64,000 nt of DNA, taken from assembly GCA_023662825.1 (NCBI GenBank), contig JAMPIH010000001.1, positions 186,001 through 250,000 on the forward strand, in the 5' to 3' direction. The position numbers were made by a program, and so were the translations under genes. Below are positions 51,407 through 60,516 of the stretch, in pieces. The notes beneath the pieces are model-generated. The model ran no database searches and was not told the origin of the DNA. It saw only the letters and a list, made by a program, of their open reading frames with translations. Position 1 is the stretch's first letter, and the number at the start of each line of letters is the position of its first letter. This stretch comes from Bacteroides sp. GTDB lineage: Bacteria > Bacteroidota > Bacteroidia > Bacteroidales > P3.

Positions 51407-52631
51407 TCCAACTATATTTTGAAAAAACCAAGGAGGTGCAATTACCGCCAAATCCGAAAGAATTAGACAGTACATGTACCAAAGGTGCATTCGGACATTC
51501 ACCTTCTTGTTGCGGTTTAAACGGTATATCTTCCGCCTGATTGGCAAAATTGAGATTGGCCGGAATAAAATTATTTTGCAAAGCCAAAATTGAGACAACC
51601 GCTTCTATTCCCCCGGCCGCACTGGTTGTATGCCCTGTGTATGCTTTGGTTGAAGAAACCGGAGGAATCTTCTCTCCAAACACCCTGACAATGGCGGCTG
51701 CTTCGCTTAAATCGTTGTTAACCGTTCCCGTTCCATGCGCATTGATATAATCTATCTGCCCTGGTTGCAGTCCCGCCTTTCCCAACGCCTGACGCATCGC
51801 CATAAACGCGCCATCCCCTTGCGGAGACGAAGCCGTCTGATGATAAGCATCGCAAGTATTGGCATAACCCGACAACAAACACAAAGGCCGCACCTTTCCC
51901 GTAGGCATCCGTTTATAGAAATGTTCTTCTGTTTCCATCACGACATACGCCGCGCCTTCTCCTAGGTTGATACCATTTCTGTTCGCATCAAACGGCCTGC
52001 AGGGAACCGTATCCAAAATTTTCAACGTAATGAACCCATTGAGATGAAAACGGGTAAGACACTCACAACCTCCGGCCACTACCATATCCGCCACACCGTT
52101 TTCTAGCAACATGGCTCCCGTCAAAATTGCATTGGCAGCTGAGGAACAAGCTGTCGAGATAGTTTGTATTTGGTAGAAATCAACCCCAGAATTATCCGCA
52201 ATGATTTCGCTGCATTTCCCACAATCATGAATGGAAATATAGGCATCATACTCGTTTGTTTTTTCGAAATCAAGATAATACCGTTCGGTCTTATCCATGC
52301 CTCCTACCGTTGTTCCATTAATAAACGCCAATCGGTCCCTGTATTCGAAAAAAACATCTATTCCCGCCTGTCGCAAAGCTTCTTTGATGGCTATCGTCCC
52401 CATGAGTGATGTACGTGTATGCGGTGTTTCTTTCACGATACCCAACATCTCCATCATTTGCTCATCTGTCCATTTGACCTCGCCGACGGGAAAATTCTGA
52501 TGTGAGGTTGCCAGATATGCAATGTCCGCAATTCCGGATTTTGATTCACGAAGCGCGCGCATCGTACTTTCCAGCCCTGCACCCAAAGCCGAAACAATCC
52601 CCATGCCACTGATAACAATCCTCGGTTCCAT
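51396..52631 (-). CDS. Beta-ketoacyl-ACP synthase, intact (FabF-type)
   Basis: This is a 411-residue condensing enzyme. The full Cys-His-His triad is present: ISTACSSAANAIL near residue 167, NAHGTGTVNND near 300 and STKAYTGHTTSAAGG near 340. It should elongate ACP-bound chains in the polyene pathway. The N-terminal MEPRIVISGMGIVSALGAGL is standard for FabF relatives. Its stop overlaps the start of the Cys-less partner, suggesting a heterodimer. An ACP gene lies 7 bp upstream, its probable substrate carrier. Confidence 0.92.
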   Translation of the reverse strand: MEPRIVISGMGIVSALGAGLESTMRALRESKSGIADIAYLATSHQNFPVGEVKWTDEQMMEMLGIVKETPHTRTSLMGTIAIKEALRQAGIDVFFEYRDRLAFINGTTVGGMDKTERYYLDFEKTNEYDAYISIHDCGKCSEIIADNSGVDFYQIQTISTACSSAANAILTGAMLLENGVADMVVAGGCECLTRFHLNGFITLKILDTVPCRPFDANRNGINLGEGAAYVVMETEEHFYKRMPTGKVRPLCLLSGYANTCDAYHQTASSPQGDGAFMAMRQALGKAGLQPGQIDYINAHGTGTVNNDLSEAAAIVRVFGEKIPPVSSTKAYTGHTTSAAGGIEAVVSILALQNNFIPANLNFANQAEDIPFKPQQEGECPNAPLVHVLSNSFGFGGNCTSLVFSKYSWSEK

Positions 52632-52638
52632 GCTGTGT

Positions 52639-52899
52639 TTATTTCGTACGGTTCGCCATGATATAATCAGCCATCGTATTTACCGATTGAAAAACGGAAC
52701 GGCTCTGTTCTGCATCCGCCAGTTTGATACCATAATTCTTCTCCATCAACACTATCAGTTCCAAGGCATCGATGGAATCTAAACCCAGACCTGTTTCAAA
52801 CAAGGGAGCGGCATCATTAATATCTTCGGGCTTTACATCTTCAAGATTCAAAGCCTCGATAATCTCTTTTTTCAATTCTAAAACCAATTCGCCTTTCAT
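52639..52899 (-). CDS. Acyl carrier protein (1)
   Basis: This acidic 86-residue carrier protein has the phosphopantetheine Ser in FETGLGLDSIDALELIVLM near residue 40. It opens MKGELVLELKKEIIEALNLE, helical like other ACPs. As the operon's first of two carriers it should present the growing polyene to the ketosynthases on either side of it. It sits 5 bp after the short ketosynthase-like gene and 7 bp before a full ketosynthase. Confidence 0.93.
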   Translation of the reverse strand: MKGELVLELKKEIIEALNLEDVKPEDINDAAPLFETGLGLDSIDALELIVLMEKNYGIKLADAEQSRSVFQSVNTMADYIMANRTK

Positions 52900-52904
52900 A
52901 TTTT

Positions 52905-53468
52905 TTAGTGTTTAATGATTTCGTTTAAAGCTTTTTCACAGAATAAAATGTTTCCCTTACGTCCTACCAATGCCATACTTACCTCTCCTCTTCCATGCTG
53001 GTTTATCCATGCCACTAATACCTGAGAGACTTCATCCGCATCAGCAAATAGACGGCATATTGTTTTCACCATCATTTCCGCATCCGCACTGTCCATTATA
53101 TAACAGGAGGTTTCTGCATGAAGACCATGTCTGATAGCGATTTCACCCAATACGATATTCGGAAGGGTATATACAAATACAGAAGGAGAAGGAAAAAATT
53201 CATCCTTATTCTGTATCTTTTTCTGATATTCGATATCCGTTTGCAAAGAGGCCGCACCGGTAAAACAAACAACCGCTGTTTCTTCTTTTGAATCGCCCCC
53301 CTGCAACAATTCTTCCGCTGCCAGAAATCCCATTTTGGAAAGGGCGTCCATTTTAAAGAACTTCGGGTAATTTATTCCCAAAGAACGGTAATGTTCCGTC
53401 ATTTCCTGTTCCGAGGAAAAGGCAAAATTTATATGCCTAGCTATATACAACTCCATTGTCCTATTCAT
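52905..53468 (-). CDS. Short ketosynthase-like protein
   Basis: This 187-residue protein resembles the half-length beta-ketoacyl-synthase-like proteins found in Bacteroidetes flexirubin/aryl-polyene clusters. The telling block is SVFVYTLPNIVLGEIAIRHG with the following LHAETSCYI, but no catalytic Cys is in the usual context and no His motifs are seen. It may serve as a scaffold or priming partner. The start is either the ATG at 53468, overlapping the previous stop, or the ATG at 53456 (MELYIARHINFAF). It lies between a ketosynthase and an ACP gene. Confidence 0.75.
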   Translation of the reverse strand: MNRTMELYIARHINFAFSSEQEMTEHYRSLGINYPKFFKMDALSKMGFLAAEELLQGGDSKEETAVVCFTGAASLQTDIEYQKKIQNKDEFFPSPSVFVYTLPNIVLGEIAIRHGLHAETSCYIMDSADAEMMVKTICRLFADADEVSQVLVAWINQHGRGEVSMALVGRKGNILFCEKALNEIIKH

Positions 53469-54609
53469 TTCCCGCTGACGGTTGTTCTTTCTTGGTGAAT
53501 AAAACGGAGGCGTTCACACCGCCAAAACCGGACAGCATCTTGACAAAATATTTCTTGTCTGTTTTCCTGTTTTCCCGACATATGTCAAGGTTGAATCTTC
53601 CTTGCGTGAACTCCGGACTTTTCAGTACGAAGCCTTCGTTTAAAGCGTGTAACGACACTATGCTTTCCACAAGACCCGCCGCACCCAATGTATGGCCAAA
53701 AAACGGTTTTAACGAATTGACCGGCACATTTTCCAATCCTGCCCTGATAATTACATTCTGCTCCATATCATCGTTGTAAAGCGTACCTGTTCCATGCGCA
53801 TTGATAAAAGCGATATCCTTTTTACCAACACCCCTCAAAATATGGCTCAACGTTCTAAAGAGGCCCTCTCCTGTTCGGGATGGAGCCGAAATATGACAAG
53901 CATCGTTACAAATAGCTCCAGCCAAAACGCCACCCATTTCCTCCTTATCGGAATCTCCCAGTATCATAGTCGCCGCAGCTTCTCCCAAATTCAAACCATC
54001 GCGTCCAATATCAAAAGGCCTGCACTTTTTTAACGAAAGCGCTTTAAACGATTGAAAGCCGGAAATGATAAACCGACACAGAATATCACAACCCACCACT
54101 ACAACATGGTGATAAATCCCCGTTTTTAAAATCCGTTTCGCCTCTATGATTGCGGCAAGTCCCGATATACAGGCATTCGATACAACAATTGGCTTATTGG
54201 GATTCTTAAAGAAACGGCTTACTGTTCCCGCCATTTTCCAAAGGAATACGGAAGATGGTTCGTTTGATTGAAAAGAGAAACCTTCTTCCAACATTCCGAC
54301 ATTTCCCTTTGTAGTGGAACATATAAAAAGTGTTTTCGGTGAAGCCAAGTCCACCTTGCATCGGCTGTTGGCATCGTAAACAGAAAGAATGGCAGCCTTT
54401 TCCAAATCCGTATATGGAGCATCTACCTGCAGGAGATGGGAGAACTCGGATCTAAGACGATCTTTGTCTATCAACGATGCCATAAAAGGTTCAGGCAAAT
54501 CCCGACACGTGTGCAGACACAAACCAGAGACTCCAGAGCGTACAGCCATGTAATTGTCGATTGCAGTAAACCCCAACGAAGAAATGATATTGTCGCCCAA
54601 CACTTTCAT
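53461..54609 (-). CDS. Beta-ketoacyl-ACP synthase, intact (second)
   Basis: This condensing enzyme is 382 residues from the ATG at 54609 (MKVLGDNIISSLGFTAIDNY), which overlaps the thioesterase stop as ATGA. The triad is complete: VVSNACISGLAAII, NAHGTGTLYNDD and NSLKPFFGHTLGAAG. The N-terminus is less like FabF than the other two (it lacks VVVTGMG), so it may have a different task such as priming or accepting the aryl starter. It is followed directly by the short ketosynthase-like gene, perhaps its partner. Confidence 0.9.
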   Translation of the reverse strand: MKVLGDNIISSLGFTAIDNYMAVRSGVSGLCLHTCRDLPEPFMASLIDKDRLRSEFSHLLQVDAPYTDLEKAAILSVYDANSRCKVDLASPKTLFICSTTKGNVGMLEEGFSFQSNEPSSVFLWKMAGTVSRFFKNPNKPIVVSNACISGLAAIIEAKRILKTGIYHHVVVVGCDILCRFIISGFQSFKALSLKKCRPFDIGRDGLNLGEAAATMILGDSDKEEMGGVLAGAICNDACHISAPSRTGEGLFRTLSHILRGVGKKDIAFINAHGTGTLYNDDMEQNVIIRAGLENVPVNSLKPFFGHTLGAAGLVESIVSLHALNEGFVLKSPEFTQGRFNLDICRENRKTDKKYFVKMLSGFGGVNASVLFTKKEQPSAGNE

Positions 54610-55046
54610 TGTATACCATTCTTCTTTTTCCAAACTTTGTAAAAGTCGGGATTAAACAAAACCAGCTGGCCTTTATCATCAATAAAGACCTGTACGCTAC
54701 GGCCGCTTGCCAGAAGGATATTGTCGTCCATACTCCTGATTTCATATTCAAAGATCACTTTTGCCGCCACCGTATTCACAAAAAAAGCAATAGCCCGTGC
54801 CATTGTTCCATAAGGCATCGCTCTTTTGTAACTAATCTGCATTTCCACAACTGGAGCACCATATCCGGATTTCAGAATGTCATGGTATCCGATATGATAT
54901 TTCTTGCCGAACGCTTCACGAGCATCTTCGAAATACAACGCATAATTGCCATGCCATACGATCCCCATCGAATCCACTTCGCTGAAACGTACACTAAATT
55001 CGGTAGAAGCGTTCAAAGCCGTTCTTTTTTCAAGGATTGTTTTCAT
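54606..55046 (-). CDS. 4HBT-type acyl-CoA/ACP thioesterase
   Basis: This 146-residue hotdog thioesterase shows VDSMGIVWHGNYALYFEDAR near residues 26-45, the 4-hydroxybenzoyl-CoA thioesterase signature with its catalytic-type Asp and the conserved His/Asn. ApeK-like thioesterases in aryl-polyene systems release or proofread ACP-bound intermediates; the same is inferred here. It overlaps the second dehydratase gene by 17 bp and the ketosynthase gene by 4 bp. Confidence 0.88.
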   Translation of the reverse strand: MKTILEKRTALNASTEFSVRFSEVDSMGIVWHGNYALYFEDAREAFGKKYHIGYHDILKSGYGAPVVEMQISYKRAMPYGTMARAIAFFVNTVAAKVIFEYEIRSMDDNILLASGRSVQVFIDDKGQLVLFNPDFYKVWKKKNGIQ

Positions 55047-55482
55047 CGGTCTCCGTGATAAAAATTTTCATCTTTCCTTCGGCAACAACTTCATTTCCAA
55101 CAGAAGATATCGCTCCTACAAGTACTACTCCCATAAATTGTTCCTCAATGGAAATATGGGTATGCAAAACCTCCCCCACTTTAGGACATCTGTTTATCCG
55201 CAAACCACGAATGGCCGAAAGAAAGCCTATCCTTACCCTATCCTGCAGGGAATGAATGGCAACATAGCCCATCCCCGCCGCACAAGTCTGAGCCATATGC
55301 TCTATCATTCCCGACTCGACAAAACAACCGTTTTCCACAAAAATGTTATCACGGCCAATCAACAATTCCGTGTCCGCCGAATTTTCAGAAACGTCCAGCA
55401 ATTTATCGACCATAATAAATGGGCGACGTTGCGGAATAATGCTTTCTATCGGCACCTCTTCGTATTTCACTTTCGTTTCCAT
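55030..55482 (-). CDS. Hotdog-fold dehydratase (ApeP-like)
   Basis: From the ATG at 55482 (METKVKYEEVPIESIIPQRR) this is a 150-residue hotdog protein. PQRRPFIMVDKLLDVSEN near the N-terminus and FVESGMIEHMAQTCAAGMGY near residue 70 (with the catalytic-type Glu) place it with FabZ/ApeP-type dehydratases. It would act with the ketoreductase to create polyene double bonds. It is the second dehydratase of the operon. The longer frame to 55557 overlaps the methyltransferase and is not needed. Confidence 0.85.
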   Translation of the reverse strand: METKVKYEEVPIESIIPQRRPFIMVDKLLDVSENSADTELLIGRDNIFVENGCFVESGMIEHMAQTCAAGMGYVAIHSLQDRVRIGFLSAIRGLRINRCPKVGEVLHTHISIEEQFMGVVLVGAISSVGNEVVAEGKMKIFITETDENNP

Positions 55483-55492
55483 CGTCGATTTA

Positions 55493-56590
55493 TTAGCAAC
55501 ATTTCTTGCAAACCAAGAGCGAATGCCCCTTTCCCAAACCATCGTATATGGTTTCAACCTTCAAGCCGGCATTCCCGATGCAACGCAAAAGGTCTTTCGA
55601 ATGATACATCTTGCTGTTTCCGTTGGCTAAACACGCAAAATAAGCCGTAGTCTGTGTCAAGCAATAGGAGGCTACATCAAAACGCTGTCGATCCCATAAA
55701 GTTTCGTTGATATAAAGCGGGGTATCAACCGCCATGGCTTCCGCCGCACGAGCCAATACTCTCGTTACCTCTTCTTCGGAAAAAGCGGAAATAAGCTGAC
55801 TCATCCACACCGCATCAAACCCTATAGGCAACTTGACAGACTGATCCAAAAGATTGACGGGATGTCCCGAAATACGCTCACACCCGGGCTTCCCCGCCAC
55901 AAAATCCTTCATCAAACCCAATTGTTGCGGCAAATCGACAATTGTAACCCTAACCTCTTTATCATAATCCACACATCGGAGCGCAAACTTTCCAGTATTG
56001 CCCCCTACGTCCAACAATGTTTTGGGACGATTGGCAAACACGATGGGTAAAGCCTGACCGAAAGACTGATCCGAAAAATAATGATCCCAGTCGAACCAAC
56101 TTTTCTGAACCTGAGGTGGCAAACTGGATAAGGCTTCATAAATGGTCGTGTAATCGCCAAAAACTTCCCGCAACCCAACCGGTTCTCCTGTCAATAATGT
56201 TTCTTCCAAATGGAACAATCCCTTGTAAATTACATTGTGAACCATTCCCATATCCACTTTTACCAAGGGATCGTTAAGTAAAAACCATCCCGCCTTGGAT
56301 GTGGTATAACGTCCTGTCTCATCGCACAGAACCGTACCTGCCGTCAATGAAGCATAAATCAGTATCTGCACAGCATAAGGGGTTAAGCCCGTCTTTTTCT
56401 CTATCTCCTCCAACGTCAGACCATCCTTTGCGTCGATGAGCATTTGAAAGATGCCCCATTTCACCATTAATCGCGAGATTTGAAAAATCACCGGTCCGAA
56501 AGATATTTCATGGGCAAGCCGTTGGGCTTCCAAAGCTTTCATCTTTTTAACCCTCTGCTGCGTACTTTCCACTACCCTATTGTCGTTCAT
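55493..56590 (-). CDS. SAM-dependent methyltransferase with dimerisation domain
   Basis: This 365-residue methyltransferase has the two-domain form of plant-type and antibiotic O/C-methyltransferases. The N-terminal helical dimerisation and winged-helix part (LTLEEIEKKTGLTPYAVQIL) is followed by the SAM-binding motif TLLDVGGNTGKFALRCVDYD near residue 190 and VTIVDLPQQLGLMKDFV. Methylated aryl heads are common in flexirubins and aryl polyenes, so methylation of the tyrosine-derived ring is the likely job (inference). It lies 18 bp after the acyltransferase gene and 10 bp before the dehydratase start. Confidence 0.88.
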   Translation of the reverse strand: MNDNRVVESTQQRVKKMKALEAQRLAHEISFGPVIFQISRLMVKWGIFQMLIDAKDGLTLEEIEKKTGLTPYAVQILIYASLTAGTVLCDETGRYTTSKAGWFLLNDPLVKVDMGMVHNVIYKGLFHLEETLLTGEPVGLREVFGDYTTIYEALSSLPPQVQKSWFDWDHYFSDQSFGQALPIVFANRPKTLLDVGGNTGKFALRCVDYDKEVRVTIVDLPQQLGLMKDFVAGKPGCERISGHPVNLLDQSVKLPIGFDAVWMSQLISAFSEEEVTRVLARAAEAMAVDTPLYINETLWDRQRFDVASYCLTQTTAYFACLANGNSKMYHSKDLLRCIGNAGLKVETIYDGLGKGHSLLVCKKCC

Positions 56591-56607
56591 TTGTTATCCT
56601 CCTATGT

Positions 56608-57540
56608 TTATTTGTTCCAAAACTCAAAAAAGTTAAACCACTGTTCCGGATAGTCATGCAAACGTTCTTCTAACATCCGAACATAAGCATGAACATTTCT
56701 CTTTATTTGCTCCGACACCTTGACCGATGTGTCCCTATCCTCTGTGAGCAACTTAAAATACACTTGATACCTACGTCGACCCGCTTTCATACAAAAGACA
56801 GAAAGTATCGGCACCCGGCAATGAGCTGCCATGGCAAAAGCATGTATGGGAAATTTCACCTCGGAGCCAAGTAACCGACAAGTTTCATACTTAAGGCTTC
56901 CTTCAAAACGGTCGCATGTTATACCAACAATTCCTCCTTCCTCTAGGGCATTCTTTACTACAAGCATGTGGCTCATGTCCTTCTTGGCATATATCAGAGT
57001 AATACCCCTTTTTGCAAGTACTTTCTGTCTCTGGGTTTGTATAACAGGTGTTTCTCCACCATAAACCATGATATAAAATTTTCGATTCCGCTTTTGAAAC
57101 AATGTAAAGACATCTTGTTGTTGAGAGATTTGTGAAAGCATACCCGTCAATTCAAAATTGCCCACATGCGAACTCACAATAATCAAACCTCGATTTTCAC
57201 AAACACTTTGCTTCGCATCATCTTCTCCTTGCACTCCAAAGTCAAAAAAACTCGAATTCCCCATATAAACAGAAAATTTATCGAGCATGCATTGGGCATA
57301 CAGCACATGATTGCGATATGTCTTAAGCAAGGTTTTCCAAACAGGATATTCCATCCTTCGAAAATAACGATACACAGCTCGGAAGGCTTTTTTATTGAAA
57401 AGCATATAAAATGGAACAATGCAACATAGCAGCCAATAGATTGATACCGGATCAATCTTTGACACTAACCACATCAGCGTTCCCTGCCCTATTTTTCCTC
57501 CTTGGGTAACGCCTTTCCATTGCCGCGTTTCTTGCTGCAT
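56608..57540 (-). CDS. LpxL/HtrB-type lipid acyltransferase
   Basis: This is a 310-residue membrane-associated acyltransferase of the lipid A late-acyltransferase family. The catalytic HxxxxE motif is seen in IIVSSHVGNFELTGML near residues 117-132. An N-terminal membrane segment (YWLLCCIVPFYMLF) and the later CDRFEGSLKYETCRLLGSE block fit the family. In pigment clusters such enzymes transfer the ACP-bound polyene to a lipid acceptor. It overlaps the ACP stop by 1 bp, so its acyl donor may be that ACP. Confidence 0.9.
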   Translation of the reverse strand: MQQETRQWKGVTQGGKIGQGTLMWLVSKIDPVSIYWLLCCIVPFYMLFNKKAFRAVYRYFRRMEYPVWKTLLKTYRNHVLYAQCMLDKFSVYMGNSSFFDFGVQGEDDAKQSVCENRGLIIVSSHVGNFELTGMLSQISQQQDVFTLFQKRNRKFYIMVYGGETPVIQTQRQKVLAKRGITLIYAKKDMSHMLVVKNALEEGGIVGITCDRFEGSLKYETCRLLGSEVKFPIHAFAMAAHCRVPILSVFCMKAGRRRYQVYFKLLTEDRDTSVKVSEQIKRNVHAYVRMLEERLHDYPEQWFNFFEFWNK

Positions 57541-57788
57541 TATTTATTGCTCACTTTATTTTCGATGTAATCGCAGAACTGCGAAAGCGTGGTTACACCC
57601 GCCATTTCTTCCGGATTGATTTTAAATCCGAACTTACGTTCCACAATAACTACAATATCCACAAAATCAAGAGAATCGATACCTATATCTTCCTTTAGGT
57701 TACCATCCATCGTAATTTTGCTTTCTTCAATTTCAAATTCGTTTACCAAAAACTCTTTCACTGCGTTTTCGATTTCTTCTCTCGTCAT
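57540..57788 (-). CDS. Acyl carrier protein (2)
   Basis: This is an 82-residue ACP opening MTREEIENAVKEFLVNEFEI with the phosphopantetheine site DIGIDSLDFVDIVV near residue 38. It differs from the first ACP and sits between the flavoprotein and the LpxL-like acyltransferase, so the two carriers may serve different steps (starter loading or final transfer versus elongation). Standard size and acidity. Confidence 0.94.
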   Translation of the reverse strand: MTREEIENAVKEFLVNEFEIEESKITMDGNLKEDIGIDSLDFVDIVVIVERKFGFKINPEEMAGVTTLSQFCDYIENKVSNK

Positions 57789-57794
57789 GACAAT

Positions 57795-59267
57795 CTATTT
57801 TTTAAGGTTTAACAATCTTTGTTTTCTATATAAAATTCGCTGCACTGCAAACTTTCCGGAAATTGCCGCCATTGATAAACCTCCTTCTTGAAAGGCCCAT
57901 TGGCCCGCAACAAACAATTTATCGATTCCTGAAATAGTTCCGGGATGATTCTCTCTCCTCGGCAATTGCACAAGCGGACAGAATGCCAAATACGCCCCTT
58001 TATACGAATGACAATACCTCTGCAAAGTCAACGGCGTAGCGACATCAAGTATTTCTATACCACCTTTCAATTCTGGGTATACAGATTCCACCTCTTGAAC
58101 AACAAGACGCGCCAAAGATTCTTTTTTTTCCCTATAAGCTTCCTCTGACCTTGATTTTAATGCCACCCATTTATCATATTCTTGATCTTGCAAAAAAACC
58201 TGTAACAAGTTTTTTCCTGTACTTTGTTCTATTGAAAACGAATAGTGCTTAATCTTTAATAATGCAAAAGCGGTTTCCACAACCAAAGTATGCGGAATCG
58301 TTCCTTTCATCCGACACGCCAAATTAATCAACGTCATACTTGGCGTATAAAAATTGGAGACCGCATTCAACCGTTGTTCAAAGTAGCCATCTTGATAACG
58401 AGAATCTAATAGTTCGTTAAGCAGTATATCTGGACTTACTGTCGAAACAACATAATCCGCCTTTACAAACTCGTCGTCTTTCAACAAGAGTCCTGTCACC
58501 GAATCGTCTTTTATCTCAATTCTTTTAACAGGAGTAGCAAGATGCAATTTGCCTCCCAATGCCAAAAACTTGCGTTCGATTTTTCGTGTCATACAAAAAA
58601 AACCAGACAAAGGAACAGCAATATCTTCATTGGCACTTGACGCAAGCCAATTTAACAACATCCGCACATTCAGTCTCGCATCAGGCAAAACAGACAATAA
58701 TAATTTTCTAATAAGAGGTGATTGAAATTCTTTCACATATTCTGCAACACTCTTGTCTTTAAACAAAACCTTCTTTTCTGCACGAATATGCGGCAAAAAA
58801 GCTATAGCTTTATCTATAGGAGTCATCATTTCTTCCGGTTTCTCCGCATAAATGGAATAACCTCTGTACAGTTCAATAGCCCGCATCAAATTCAATATAC
58901 CAACTTCATCGTCTGGTGAAATCGTTAACAATTCGTCTCTAAACCGATTCAAATCACTATACGCATAAAGATATCCATCTTGACCATCAGGAACGGCTGA
59001 AATATATTCAAGTTTTAAGAACTCCGATTCTTCATCCATCACTCCAACATTCTCCCAAAGAGTATGTAAACTACTTCCTTGTCTAAAACCCATCATCCAA
59101 TTTATCGCATTGGGACAAACTATTCCCTGTCGTCTCCATTGCGCACACATACCTCCTGAAACACCATTGATTTCATAAATATCGACCTCAAAACCCGCTT
59201 GCAAAGCATATATCCCGGCAACAAGCCCTGAGACACCCCCTCCCACTATGACAACATTTTGTCGCAT
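57795..59267 (-). CDS. CrtI-type FAD-dependent oxidoreductase (second)
   Basis: This 490-residue flavoprotein has the FAD-binding motif NVVIVGGGVSGLVAGIYALQ at the N-terminus and VDIYEINGVSGGMCAQWRR after it. The C-terminal motif is SGIDKLFVAGQWAFQEGGLS. It is the same family as the gene at 43557-45050 but clearly diverged. With no terpenoid gene present, it probably acts on the aryl-polyene, for example by desaturation or isomerisation (inference). It lies 15 bp after the ketosynthase gene and 6 bp before the ACP. Confidence 0.88.
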   Translation of the reverse strand: MRQNVVIVGGGVSGLVAGIYALQAGFEVDIYEINGVSGGMCAQWRRQGIVCPNAINWMMGFRQGSSLHTLWENVGVMDEESEFLKLEYISAVPDGQDGYLYAYSDLNRFRDELLTISPDDEVGILNLMRAIELYRGYSIYAEKPEEMMTPIDKAIAFLPHIRAEKKVLFKDKSVAEYVKEFQSPLIRKLLLSVLPDARLNVRMLLNWLASSANEDIAVPLSGFFCMTRKIERKFLALGGKLHLATPVKRIEIKDDSVTGLLLKDDEFVKADYVVSTVSPDILLNELLDSRYQDGYFEQRLNAVSNFYTPSMTLINLACRMKGTIPHTLVVETAFALLKIKHYSFSIEQSTGKNLLQVFLQDQEYDKWVALKSRSEEAYREKKESLARLVVQEVESVYPELKGGIEILDVATPLTLQRYCHSYKGAYLAFCPLVQLPRRENHPGTISGIDKLFVAGQWAFQEGGLSMAAISGKFAVQRILYRKQRLLNLKK

Positions 59268-59282
59268 AATTTGGTCCTTCTC

Positions 59283-60500
59283 CTATGCTTTTCTTATTAC
59301 CAAGGCACTGTTAGTTCCTCCGAAGCCAAAAGAATTCGACAAAACCGTCGATAATCTGGCTTCTTGGGTCCGGTTTATTATGTTGAGCTGTGCCGAGTAT
59401 TCATCAGGTTTTTCAAAATTGATATTCGGAGCGATAAAATCGTGTTGCATCATCAAAATGGAATATACCACCTCGCTGGCTCCCGCCATCCAACATTCAT
59501 GCCCTGTCATAGACTTTGTTGAACTAATAGGGGTATGTACGGAACCGAAGATCTTACTCAAAGCCATCGCTTCCATAGCATCTCCCTGTGGGGTTGATGT
59601 AGCATGGGCATTCACATAATCGATATTCGAAACCGACAACCCGGCATCTTGTATTGCACGAAACATGGCCACTTTGCAGCCCTCATCATCTGGTTGCGAT
59701 ATATTCTTTCCATTGGAAGAAAAACCATAACCTATAATTTCCGCCAATATTGGAGCTCCTCGTCTTTTGGCATGTTCATATTCCTCCAATATCAAACTGG
59801 CTGCACCACCACTTGGAATCAACCCATCACGTGAAGCATCGAACGGACGTGAGGCGCCAGATGGATTATCCATCCGGATTGAAAAGGCACTCAATGCATC
59901 AAAACTGCCCATTGAATAAAGATTCGTTTCCTGAGCCCCACCACAAAGCACCATATCTTGCAGTCCCTGCTTAATAAATATATACCCCAATCCTATTGAA
60001 TGGGATCCACTGGCACAAGCCGCACTAATCGTCATATTGACGCCCCTCAATTTGAAAATAGTAGCCAGATTCATGCTTACCGTGCTGTTCATTGCCTGAA
60101 AAACAGCACCCGAACCGACCAGCATGGTATCCCGTTTGGATTCTATTGTTTTGTGCGTTTCTATCACGGCTTTTGCCGAAGAATCATTGCCATAGAAAAT
60201 ACCCGCTTCTTGTTTTTCAAAGTAATCAACCTCCAAACCCGCTGTTTTCAAGGCCTCCAGGGTTGCCATATAGGCATATTCACCCTCTTCTGCCAACCCA
60301 ATTCGCATTCTACGATCTAACAAACCTTTCAATTGCGGGTGCGGGACGATACCTGTCAAAGAAGAACGGTAACCCGCTTCTTTTCTAATAGGGTCAATAC
60401 CTATCCCAGACCTTCCGTCGTACAAAGACTTGGATACTTCCTCCAAGCCTGTACCGATACAAGACCAAATACCCATACCCGTTACAACAACTCTTCTCAT
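59283..60500 (-). CDS. Beta-ketoacyl-ACP synthase, intact (third, FabF-type)
   Basis: This is a condensing enzyme of 405 residues from the ATG at 60500 (MRRVVVTGMGIWSCIGTGLE). The triad is complete: ISAACASGSHSIGLGY near residue 162, NAHATSTPQGDAME near 300 and STKSMTGHECWMAGAS near 335. It is the most FabF-like of the operon's ketosynthases and follows the ketoreductase gene by 16 bp. It may be the main elongating enzyme or handle a different chain range than the other two. Confidence 0.92.
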   Translation of the reverse strand: MRRVVVTGMGIWSCIGTGLEEVSKSLYDGRSGIGIDPIRKEAGYRSSLTGIVPHPQLKGLLDRRMRIGLAEEGEYAYMATLEALKTAGLEVDYFEKQEAGIFYGNDSSAKAVIETHKTIESKRDTMLVGSGAVFQAMNSTVSMNLATIFKLRGVNMTISAACASGSHSIGLGYIFIKQGLQDMVLCGGAQETNLYSMGSFDALSAFSIRMDNPSGASRPFDASRDGLIPSGGAASLILEEYEHAKRRGAPILAEIIGYGFSSNGKNISQPDDEGCKVAMFRAIQDAGLSVSNIDYVNAHATSTPQGDAMEAMALSKIFGSVHTPISSTKSMTGHECWMAGASEVVYSILMMQHDFIAPNINFEKPDEYSAQLNIINRTQEARLSTVLSNSFGFGGTNSALVIRKA

Positions 60501-60516
60501 TCTAAAATCTCCTGTT

